Shown here: piece after piece, positions 12,701 to 23,359 of the stretch | Layout: each line of letters starts with the position of its first letter | How positions within the stretch are numbered: the stretch's first letter is position 1 | NCBI GenBank assembly: GCA_037178975.1 | Contig: JASJZH010000006.1 | Coordinates: 3,782,001-3,846,000 of the forward strand | From: Oscheius tipulae | Taxonomy: Eukaryota > Nematoda > Chromadorea > Rhabditida > Rhabditidae | Reading direction: 5' to 3' | DNA length: 64,000 nt | Translations under genes and position numbers: made by a program | The notes under the pieces: model-generated | What the model saw: only the letters and a program-made list of their open reading frames with translations | Told to the model about the DNA's origin: nothing | Databases searched by the model: none

Positions 12701-15700
12701 CAATGTTGGACTAGCAAACACGTTTTTGAATCACTGATAAACTATCTTCCAAAACATTTGTTAGTGAGTAGGAAGCCGCCTGTCACCCTTTTTGTCTTGC
12801 CTTTGTTGAAGATTTTAGAATAGCCAAAAATCTCTTACTTGACAACATTTAGACTAAAGTTTCTCTTGTTTCAAAGGCAAACATTGCAACGCCGTCTTTT
12901 CGTGGGAGAGCTTCGCAAATGTGTTAGACCTTTCTGTTACTATGCAAGATTTCCAATCCCCCACCCCCCGTAGAACATTTTCTAGACTCTTGAACGTCAT
13001 CCTGTGAGACCGACTTTTAAGTTTTTGAACTCAGTTCTTGAAGTGGGAGACTCTTTTCCCGTGTTGTTTTATGAGCAGAAGATCTCAACTCTATTTTTGG
13101 AAAGTGCTACGCTATTTTAGAGGTCACTCCTACTCACAACCATCTACTCATTTTACTTGTCGTACGACTCGGGAAGTCGTTAGTTTTCTCCGAAGAATTT
13201 TTAGCTCCTTCTTAATTGAAATGGACCGCTGAGCCAATTTTGACCGGAGGTCTGATGAGCTCTTCGCCTTTAGCGTAAAAGCTCTTGTCCATTTCACACA
13301 TATGCCCCTCTTAACACGGTTGATCCGTTGCAACCTTGTTGATTTCCTCTCTTTAGCAATTAAGTGGGCGAACATTTACTTATCTCACCAATTTCATGCC
13401 GAAAGATTTGACAACTTCAACATGCCCTACCGCGTGATGCTTTGTTTGGCAAAATATGAAGAGTTTCGCCTATTTCGCGAGAGTATTATGACCATTTCTG
13501 CATTAATAGACTGGACCTACAAATAGTCTTTTTGTCTAAATAGTAATGAGGGTAGGCGTAGCTGTCTCTCAATGGAAATTGGCTAAAATATCTAAGATTA
13601 CTATGTGTCATCCCAATGCACTTTTTGCTTTCTCGCTCTTATGTTTGTCGCCTCACAATCAGCGTCACTAGAAAAAAAAGAATGATCCAGGCAGTCGTTT
13701 TTCTGTTGTTAATTGACCGAGAATCATCTTTTGAAAGAAAACAGGACATTCATGTACATACATGGTGTGCTTCCGAACACGCACTCTGACTTCTAAGGCA
13801 AGCTGTACTACCAAAATCGAGAGTCAGCTTCATGAAAACAGCTATTGGATATCCTAGACACACTATTTTTAGATCGAGAACCTTGTTTTGACCTTAGGAA
13901 ACAGAACCACAGTCCAAGCTGTCCGGTTTGCCCAAAATGAAAATATTTGTATTCGACCCATTGTTACTCAGTCCTGTTGCTTACAACTCCACGTCAAGGT
14001 ATGGTTTTCGAATGTTTGAGTAACTAAAGACAAAAGTAACCTAGCCTTTTGAAGTCTCCCACGCTTTTTTAATAATCGATAAAACTTTCCAGTACATTCC
14101 AGCTTCCTTTTGAAGGTGGTAAATTAATTCGTGACAAAGTGAATGGTCGAATGAAAAAGCGTCATTGCTTGTTGTTCCTAGACGACTTTGTGCCTCTTCA
14201 GAATTTCCTTGTTCACTTGATTACTTCCCAATGAAGCAGGTGTCACTAGCAGTCTCTTTGACCACGAGCGATTAGTACTTTCGTACTACTTTTGAATTTG
14301 TATTGATGCGAATATCTTCCTTCATCGATTTCAATGCGGACCCTAGCAGTAAAGGTAAATTATCTATCGAATCAACGACAGAGATCCTTGGAGAGCTCTG
14401 TGAGTCAAGCTCTTGCGGGGTCTTGCGACGTCGAGCGTTGCGGAGGCTTTCTGAGGGGCCAGATCGCCGGGCATTACGTTCCGACCTTTTCTAGAAACGT
14501 TTAAACCTTTGTAGCAAACTACTATGAATTTAGCTAGCAGTAAATGGTCGTTTGTTTTGCAGACATCTGATACCGTGAAAGCCTTGTAATTCTAAGATTC
14601 TCCCATGGTACCCTCCTTAGCCCGTGCCTGCATCCTGGCCGATTTTTTTACGCTATTTAGTAAAGACGAAACAGCAGGTGCCGTTCCAGTTGTCGGATCA
14701 ACGAGTCATTTCTGCTTCTTTTAAGTTTTCGTCGTACGTGTTCGCTACTTATAACTACAACAACACAAGAAAAGCTACTTATCATCCGCAGAGATTTCAA
14801 AGCCGGGTCGCATGGACGGATTAGCCATGCGTTAGCTGATTCACTCGTTCTGTTGTGGACCGGTATCTGTGTTATTTGTACCTCGGTCTCTGCCTTCCAT
14901 ATTAGCCTTTCAATTTTCTTTAGGATTACATGACATTTTTTCGTGGATATCTGCGCTTTACGGCGAGAATAGGTAAAGACTTATCGAGAAAGTCTCGTCC
15001 TCTTCCAGGTAACAAGTAGTCCTTTAACATAGCTGCCATTGTCTTCCAGACCCAGAGCTACTGTTCCAAGTGCCTATGATTCAGATTGAACCCACTCAAT
15101 GTCGCAACTCATTTCATTGGGACATTGAATGGCGCACTGCTTCCATACATAGACGAAATCAAGACTCAATTGTCTCTGCCTAATGCTTTTACCGCTTTCG
15201 GATATAATGAATGGACCGTCCCAGTCCCTCGCAGACTGCCCCAACCTCCTTGTCTGTTCTTCTGATTTCGTTCAATTCCTCGTTCCTTGGATCCTTTATA
15301 CATAATCACAAGCATATACTGGTTCTATTATAGAATCGCACGCCGTGACCTCTTCCTATCAGCTTTTACCTTAACTAGCTTCTATATATATTCTTTTTCG
15401 GAGAGACTTCAATCTCCCATCGAAATGTTTGAAGTAGTTCGTGAGAGCGTAAACTTGTAGGACAGATCATTGAGTCATAGTTGCAAGGTGGATGTTACTG
15501 TAAAGCGTATTATGTCTCATCTTTCCTCCACAAAGATGTAAAATGTGTGCTGTGCCTTTCGGCTTGGCTCCCAAATGGTTTCTTTAGTTTGCTCTTCGAG
15601 AAAAGAAACTGGCGTCACCTCCTCGTGTATATCCGGAAAGGACCGTTCCTCCCCTGAGGCGGTCGGGCTAGTTCTAGTGGGGGTTTATTTACCTCCAAGA

Positions 15701-16143
15701 ACATCTGGATTCTTTGTTCAGCGTTGCGCACCGCAGCCTCGGTGCTATTCACCACAGACGTTCCCTACTCCTTCCCTTACTCTTGTTGTCTTCTTTTCTG
15801 CTCTTGGGCTTTGTCGCACACCAAACAACAAGAGAAAGGTTCCACTCTTAGGCGCACAACACACGACCTACTCGGTTCTGACATAAGCCTTTAGGGGACA
15901 AAAGAGACGAACAAGATCTTACTACGGCAGAGGTCGTGCCCCAATGAATTGTTCTTTGCCAGTTTCTGATTAGTTTAACATGGCATGCCGTGGGTTGCTG
16001 CGCTTGTTTCAGCCGCATCCAGCTAAGTGACGGCATGTTCCCTTATACAATTCCTCCTGTCCCATTTCTCTTCCTATGTCTTTAGTACGTCTACTAACGC
16101 TCTGATTTATTGTGCAAACCGTTCTCTTTTCAGATTTTTCACA
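9777..16143. other. Gene-poor 6.4 kb; T-rich on + from about 11.3 kb
   Basis: I find no convincing coding exon here. From about 9.8 to 11.2 kb the plus strand is A-rich, like other flanks of minus-strand genes. From about 11.3 kb to 16.1 kb it becomes strongly T/C-rich and stays so up to the neuropeptide gene, whose start codon follows a splice acceptor (TCTCTTTTCAG at about 16134). The likeliest reading is a long 5' region or intron of that gene. A 77-codon minus-strand frame at 9817-10050 could be an upstream exon of the R3HCC1L gene, but splice phases do not fit. Confidence 0.4.
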
Positions 16144-16616
16144 ATGAGGGTACTCATCGCTTTCTTGTTGGTGGCACTGATAGCCGTACCTGTTGTTAAA
16201 TCCCTCAGCTATGACAGAGTTGTCTATGAAGCATTGTTAAAGTGAGTCCTTATCACTCTATGTCATACCGAATACTAGCTTAAACGATAGAAAAGCGACA
16301 CATTAGCGAAACTTCAAGAAGCAGTTTCCGGAACACCGGTCTGCTGTTTACTTTCTGGGTGCAGGCACACTTCCTGACTTTGCGCAATAGTGAAGCAGCT
16401 TCACCTTTGACTGTTTGCGTTCAGTGACATTTGCAGAAACAGAATACCTGTCCAGAAGTTACAGTAATACGAGTTTTTCAGTGAGTTGGAACGTGAGGCG
16501 GCGGAACGACAATTTGATGAAATGATCGAGAGGAGAGCGCGACGTAGTTCAGAAAAGAAGTCATACCCACGAAACTGCTACTTCTCGCCTATTCAATGTC
16601 TATTCACTCGCTCCTG
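16144..16616 (+). CDS. Allatostatin-C-like (somatostatin-type) neuropeptide precursor
   Basis: Two exons (16144-16241 and 16482-16616) encode 77 residues. The N-terminus [20 protein letters not shown] is a typical signal peptide. A short spacer rich in E and R follows ([18 protein letters not shown]), then basic sites RR, ARR and EKK. The C-terminal peptide is [18 protein letters not shown], directly followed by stop. Its core CYFSPIQC has the spacing and residues of arthropod allatostatin C (CYFNPISC): two cysteines six residues apart, expected to form one disulfide. As in AstC precursors, there is one copy at the extreme C-terminus. Unusual points are the extra LFTRS beyond the second Cys, where AstC ends soon after CF, and the absence of an amidation Gly. 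A poly(A) signal AATAAA lies at 16736. AstC acts through somatostatin/opioid-type GPCRs. Confidence 0.82.
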
Positions 16617-16735
16617 AACAGCATCTTTGTAGCTTCAAATTTGCATCTGATGATACCAAGATCTCACGTCAAAGACTCCGTTAGTCAGCTTAACTCGGTA
16701 CAACTGTCATGTTTCGCCTCTGCACATTAACCAGT

Positions 16736-16741
16736 AATAAA
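16736..16741 (+). terminator. Poly(A) signal AATAAA of the AstC-like gene
   Basis: AATAAA lies 120 nt after the stop codon in the sense direction, fitting a short 3' UTR. Confidence 0.6.
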
Positions 16742-18776
16742 GGTTGAATTGTTACTAACCGATTAACAGTCAAACATGCTTATCACCGACAAGTCCATAT
16801 ATGTAAATACCAGTGAACGCTTCCACACTTAACCTATAACTTAGCAGTTTCTGTGTCTGTTTCTTTATCCCGTCTTCAAAGAATAAAAAGAAACATTTTC
16901 ACTATGTTCGAACACTACCAATAGCTAGCAGCAAACATTCTGATTTTTTTCATTGTCTGTTTCAAACGACTACCCAAGGTCTGCTGCAGGGTTCTTGGAA
17001 AGTGCTCACTCTCTGCTATTTTATCTGAATTAGAACAATTCCCAGACATTAGAAATAATGCCATCTTCCAGCAAGCTTAAAATTATGCAAGCTGCTAGCT
17101 AGAATAGTTCTATCACCCCGGTCTAATGCTTTCCGGAAAACGTAGTTACGAAGCTCCGAAGACTTATGATGGAACGCCGTAAAAGGGGCTACACAAAATC
17201 GGATTTGTGACATTTAACAGAAATGTTCCGAATTAATTCTCTTCTGTTTGCAACTGTTGAGGCTGAATTGCAAACTGTCAGCTATTGTCTTTTTTTTGTA
17301 AACTCTTCGATTATCAGTTTTGTTTAATAGGCAAAAGAGCTTGTTCTAATTCCTAGAAAGAATCTTTGTGGTGAGGTTCTTTTATCATGTGATCATGATA
17401 ATGAATTTCATGAGAACAGAGTGTTTTTATAAAGAAGTGATTATTGGAAAGCATGTCTCTTATTAATATAGGTAGATCTGAAGGATTATAACGGTGGAGA
17501 CTCGGTTGATTAGCTACGGGTATGAGTGCTGACAGCATAACCGAAGATGCTCAACCGAGACCACAGCCGTCTAAAGACTGGGGGAAAGCAGTTTGGTGCA
17601 CGCCTTATAAGGGCAGCTTGACAGAGTGGCCGATAGAAAGGGCAGTACTCAGACTGGCGCCACCAAAAGACAGTGGAAGTATTAATCGATGTCTGGTCGT
17701 AATCGTATCGAAACATTTGAATTGCATATTTAGCGTTTCTGGTACCAGAGCTGAGTTCGACCAGAGTGCTACGTGGAATACAGAGGCAAATGATATTGAT
17801 CTGATGGGACGTAATAAGTGAAAACGGCAGCTGATAACTCGTCAAGCAGTAGTGCGCGGAAATGGCTTAGCTCGGAACAAGGTCATTTATCCGAAAGCCC
17901 ACAACCGTAGCAGATGGTCTCATAGGCGAGAGAGCACAGCATCGCGGAGACGGAGACTTGGCAGCTGGCCCGACAGCCCTTGGAATGCTTGGCAACGCGC
18001 CAGACCGTCTTTCCGTCTGTCAAAACAAGCACTGTCATGTGTGCAAGACGCTGTTTTCAGACAAGATTTGTAAGCGTACGGGTAGTGTACGTAAACAAGA
18101 GGTCTATCATCAGCTGCTACACGAATTGAAACGGTGATAAAGGAGAATATTCTCATAAGGACCTAAATGTTTGTCATAACTGCACGACCTCATAAAGGAC
18201 AACTGTTCTCTTAGGCGACAGATAATGACGCTCTTGATCAAGTCTAATCTTATCTCCTCACAGATATGTTCACGTCTGGATGTGACAGTAGTCAACTATT
18301 TATTGCTGGTCAACGGTGTATGCGTATTCGAAAATCGTACAGTTTCGAAAATGGCGAGTGCTTCATCAGAAGACGCCGCCGCTTTTTATTAGCCGCTCTC
18401 CGAGCGCTTAGTCACCTTTTCGTCAGTCTGGCCGAGCATTACACATCATTTTTTTGAAATCGGTGCCAGGATGGTACGTGCCCGTCAGCTCCAGCCACAT
18501 TGTCTTCAATGATTTACAACTGACAGAAAGACATCTAAGGTCAGTTTTTCACGAATATTGATCAATGAATGCACAAGTCGAAACCAGTCGCTAGGAACGC
18601 AATTAGTGTTTGTCCACATAAGTAATCAAGCATTGAAGCATGTCCACTCACCAGTCTAATGCTACTATGTCAATGCAAAGTAGAGCCACGATTCGAGAAT
18701 TCGAAACACATTTTTTTCGGAATACACTCCAGCTATTTCTACTCATTAGAAAATCCTTCGAAGATTTTACAAGAGT

Positions 18777-18800
18777 GAGAGAGAGAGAGAGAGAGAGAGA
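18777..18800. repeat. (GA)n microsatellite
   Basis: Twelve uninterrupted GA units. Confidence 0.95.
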
Positions 18801-19687
18801 TGGGACTGAATAGTACTGTTAACACTCAGTAGAAGCATTACGGGTACGGCTGCTATAGCGAACACGAAATGCTTCTACCGAGAGCTGTTACAGCTCGTTG
18901 GGGACAGACTTCAAGTCTGAGGAAATTGTTCGGGGTCTTGGGAGGAGATTGGGCCCCGGCGGATCAGATCATGAAGATTACGGGTACAATTATCCTAGTA
19001 TGCACACGTAACTTCACAATCGGAGCCGCTGAGATCAGGCGTGGGTGAGAGACGAAGACGACGGGGTGATGGAGTGGACAAGGGTCAGCAGCGGTCAAAG
19101 ATGGTCAGCCGTCCGCGAGACGCTCACTTTTCGACTGGTGCCCGCCCCCAAATTGATCGCTTACCCTCACGTGGACAACGCCGCCTACTATCTTCGTGAC
19201 GGGACCTGGTGAACGCGCCGCAGACGGCAGGCGAGCGTGCGCCTCTCGGCAAGAAAGCACCTTTCGTATTAGCAATTAGAAATTTTTAATCCAATTTTGC
19301 GAGTACTATTATTCATTGATAGGTGTGAAAAAACATTGTAAGAACTAGTTCGTGATCTCAATGGCTAATGAAGAGTTTAAGAATGATGTTATAGGTTATT
19401 CTTTTTAAAGGACTGGACCCGGGTCCTGCACGGAAACGCCACCTGATATTATCACTACGGTGTAGGAAGATTCAAAAAGTTCTTTCAGTCATCCCATACA
19501 ACCGGCCCAAAACTTACCAAAGGACACGTTTTTGTTCGTATCTTTTGATGTCTCGTATCGAATGGCGAACCTTTTTGAAATTTTGAAATGAAAAAAGATT
19601 TTCGACAAGTTTTTCACTTCTCATGATTTTCGAAATAGCAAAATAAAACAGAAAACGAAATTGCTCAGCTGAAACTGATCAAGACCA

Positions 19688-19971
19688 ATGTCAATCCACC
19701 ATCTACAGCATCATCAACATACGGTGAGTATTTTTAGCGTTTGTTTTACTTTGAAAAGGCCCAGCCTTAACCGTCTGGTTCTCAGTTCTCGGTGGAAGAA
19801 TTACGTGTTCGCTATGACAGCCGTACCCGTAGTTCTTCTACTGAGTGCTACCCGACACCATTCTCCATTGATTATGAAGGTACAGCAGCAAGCGAGAGAT
19901 TCATAAGACGTCTACTCAGTCTGGCTCTACAAGCTTCCAAGATCTGCTCGAACGCATGCAGCCCGAAATAG
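19688..19971 (+). CDS. Candidate short two-exon gene, unknown
   Basis: This is a weak call. Exon 19688-19723 (MSIHHLQHHQHT) ends at ACG|GTGAGT. An acceptor GGTTCTCAG leads to 19786-19971 in phase 0. The second exon reads FSVEELRVRYDSRTR, SSSTECYPTPFSIDYEG, ERFIRRLLSLALQASK, then ICSNACSPK-stop, about 73 residues in total. The amphipathic helix and three cysteines look protein-like and the region could be the 3' end of a secreted-peptide gene. No signal peptide is present in exon 1, so an upstream exon may be missing. It could also be chance. Confidence 0.25.
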
Positions 19972-20232
19972 AACTGCTCAAAAGACGATGAGTGAAAGGC
20001 TCTGATAACAGGTAAACTTCTCAATATGTTTATATTTTGTACACAAAGGTTTGCGTAGATATTCGTCCAGTGCGTATGGAACATAGGAAGCAAAAAACAG
20101 GACTGCTCTTTGCTCCAGTGTCATAGACCTGTAAATTTACTGGACGTTATTGCTGCGTGTCGACGTGTACCCGACATTCTTGGCATATGTTTGTAATTTT
20201 ATTACGAAGCAACCTGTCAGTATGATAAAAGT

Positions 20233-23200
20233 CTATGTGATTTTTCTAAAGTTGCCGCGAAGCATTCGAAGGAAAGCCGAGCGGAACTGTCGATTAGCAA
20301 GGGCATAGGCAAACGGATTGCCGGAGCTGTTCAAGTAGCACATGTAGTAGGAAAGAGTATAGAGAAACGACGGTATGCATTCTCCTTTACAGAATCCGTA
20401 AACTGTCGCCTAAATTGGAATGTTATGATGTTGCTAATAGTCTAAACCATTATATAGTAAGGACTCCATAGTATTGCAAAGCACCCAACTATAGCAGTGA
20501 TTGTTCTGAACCAAATTTTTGGAAATTTATGACATTACCCACCTGAAAGCCTTGTGAGCTCGTTTTTCGGCCTTGGTCTGTTTCCTTCTTCGGTTAAAAA
20601 CTGTAATTGGAGCAAATATTGAGGAGATTATTTTCTCTCTAGTTAGACTAGTAGACAAGGTAGATAATTTTCGCGTTGAACTGAAATTTTATCATAAGAA
20701 ATGCGTTGAATTGCATGCCTTGTTGAAGTGAGAAGTGCCGGTTCCGGTTTTTTGTCCTCTGGAGGTGGAAGTGCTGGTACAACCGGTGCTTCTTCGCTGA
20801 CCACGATTTCCGGCTGTTCAGTTATCACTAATTGAGGAATGTTCCCTCGGATAGACGAGGATGTGATAGAAGGTGCCGGATATCCTTCTCCAGATGAGCT
20901 AGTTCTAAATTAAATCTCGAAACTCTTTCAAATAAGTCTTACGAGCTGGAGCTTGAGCTTCTTTCTCTATTTCTTCTGCTCGTTTTTCTCTCCAGTGCTC
21001 TAGCTATTCTCTTCTTCATCTGAATCACCCATCGTGTGTTTCTTGAACTGTCTTCGACGGGAGGTCTATCTGTTGATGTCTGAAAAAGTTGCATTCTTTG
21101 TCACTGGTCCACTAACATTTGTTTTAGATTTTCTCGAGGGATCTCGTGATCTTGAGACGTATTGAGACCTTTTTGAAGAGTTTGCACTTCTCTTAAGCTT
21201 ATACATAATTTTGATGATGAGATGTGTTTACGTGTTTTGATCGCCTAGTCCTTCTGATTTGTACAGATTGAGCAGAATTATCAGAGTCGTTACCGGAATC
21301 TCTATTTACAAAGGGTTTCTGAAACAACAATTGATGTGTTTGTAAAATAAAACTTACATTAACAGCAGCATTACTTGACTTTTTTATGCTATCAGTGATG
21401 CTGCATCGCGATGCGTTTGACCTGAAAGGTGGTGGTCAACCAAATAAAATGTACTCACTTTAGCGAGAGTCTAGTTCTGTGACTGACTACCACACTATCT
21501 GGGTGGTGTTGAAGTAACGCTTCTTGTTCTTCGCTTTCTCTCCTCGAGTTACTGACCGAAGAATGAGGAGCCGGCAGTGGGAGATCGTGACTTTCTCGCC
21601 TGTACATGCTCTCAATATTGGAACGTTCTTCTTCAATAACTGTCAGATTTTTGTCGTCTTCTTCCTAAACAGCCTTGGTAAATGTGCCATACTCTTAAAA
21701 TTTTGTGTTAGCGAGTGTTAGGGATATTGGCACAGAACCGAGTGTTAAGGCGTTAGTGTATAGGGAAATGTGCTATGTGTCTACCTCAATTCTTGTTACT
21801 TCTAGTATTTCATTTTCAGGCTCCGCAAAGCCTCGTCGTCTGCCGTGTTTCTGTAAGGGGAACATAAATAAACAAAGGAGACTATTCTGTTAGTCTTCTT
21901 CTACCATAAAACATAAATTTTCTACCAACCTTTTTCTTCTGAGCCTCTTGCTTTTCTTTTTCGTTTCTGGACTGCAACATGAGTGACACTCCGACCTATA
22001 AATGTTTTCAACTAAAAGATAATTGGATGATACCTGTGTCCCCAGTCTTTGACTAAGTATCAAGGCAATATGTCTCCGTTCTTTGGCTTTTGCTTTTTTC
22101 TCCAAATTCTTGGCAGCTTGGTGTATTCCCTAAAATACATTTTTGGTTATTTATTAACTCTCTTCACCTTGTAGAGGATGAGCATTGCCACTAATGTTGT
22201 CCAATAGTAGGCTACGTACCTGAACAATCGTATTACAATAATCAGCACAAATTTCTTACATTCCCATATTGACATAGGGATTGCTTAGGAACGGAGGAGT
22301 ACACTCTCCACCGCTCATACTACTTGAAGACCCTGTCATGGCACTCCATCCATAAATCATAACACCGAATATGAGAGCTGGGATGATCCACGAGACGACT
22401 ATTAGTACCCATGTCTTGGTTGGACTCTGCCATCGGAGGTACTTGGCAGTGTGACACACTGTAAAGAGCTGTGTTTTGACACCGACATTTCAAGGTAGAC
22501 TGCTCAAAATTGTGTTCCGGAAACGGAAGAAAGACAGGATATGAGCTCACTAACCGGATAAATAGCGATCAGCTGTTATCAACAGAACAGTGAGAATGGA
22601 AACGAGACAGAGCGTATAGTCGAGAAATAACCAGGTTTCGCATGCTATCGAGCCTAGTGGCCATCGCTGCCCTGAAAACTTTGTTGGTTTACATGCCCGA
22701 TTAGAAAAAGAAGCCATTGCGAGACTTCCGGGATATCAGTCTGACTCAAAGTGTTCCCTCTTTTGAGGAAGCTGTTATATTTAAATAATCCCTGCCGTAT
22801 AGCGGGTGAGACGAGACACGGTATTAGTTTATTTGTACATTTTCAAACGGAAGATTATTTAACCATAAGGGTTTGTTTTCGACCATGTATACCTTTTAGA
22901 AACTATGCTTGAAATCAGGAGAATGAGCTGAAAGTGTCCGAGGGACGTACAAACTCTTACCATTCAAGACGTAGACGGTGAAAAGAGGAAAGCCTTCAAT
23001 TCCAATAATTAAATCAGAAATGGCTAGTGATACTATGTACCTGTTGCTGACCTGTAAACCAAAATTTTTGTAGTTGCCCAACGACCACTACCTGTTTGCT
23101 GATGCTTCTTTCAATTTTATAGGCCATAATTACCATAGCATTTCCAATTATGGTTTCGAGACTTAGGGCAAAAACGATCAACCACACTATTCCCTGAAAA

Positions 23201-23359
23201 ATCTCTGAATGGCTGAGAAGAAAAGCCAGCGAATCTCATGCGATTAGATCGCGAAATGTCGTCAAGGAACATATCACACAAAATACTTATCCAGCAACAA
23301 ACCTGCCAGACGATACTGTATGGAGAATGCCAACTGGTGTCATGAATTGAATGGTTCAT
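20233..23359 (-). CDS. gar-2: GAR-2-like muscarinic acetylcholine receptor (class A GPCR)
   Basis: Seven transmembrane segments are spread over many short exons. Start [19 protein letters not shown] is followed by TM1 ([22 protein letters not shown], with the GN pair), TM2 ([13 protein letters not shown]) and TM3 ([20 protein letters not shown]), which carries the amine-binding Asp. Then come ADRYLSV (DRY), TM4 ([16 protein letters not shown]), ECL2 Cys (GGECTPPF) and TM5 ([20 protein letters not shown]). The segment [20 protein letters not shown] then SQRLGTQVG is close to C. elegans GAR-2. A long Ser/Pro-rich loop 3 precedes [12 protein letters not shown]6 ([19 protein letters not shown]) and TM7 ([19 protein letters not shown], NPxxY). 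The short tail ends LRGNFRKIT. The receptor would be Gi/o-coupled on neurons or muscle by family precedent. TM6 has Tyr where vertebrate muscarinic receptors have Asn (PYNI). Confidence 0.85.

Larger units (their letters stand above)
16742..20232. other. Intergenic, 3.5 kb, with a microsatellite and one weak gene candidate
   Basis: No gene is firmly supported. Several 60-110 codon frames (17.5-18.4 kb) overlap on both strands, which is the signature of GC-richer non-coding DNA. A GC-rich block spans about 18.9-19.3 kb with no coding pattern. A (GA)n tract and a candidate two-exon frame are listed separately. Confidence 0.45.

Noticed and set aside
18880-19260. Possible tRNA or rRNA gene in a GC-rich block
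   Set aside because: No cloverleaf, no B-box and no rRNA-like conserved stretch could be found.
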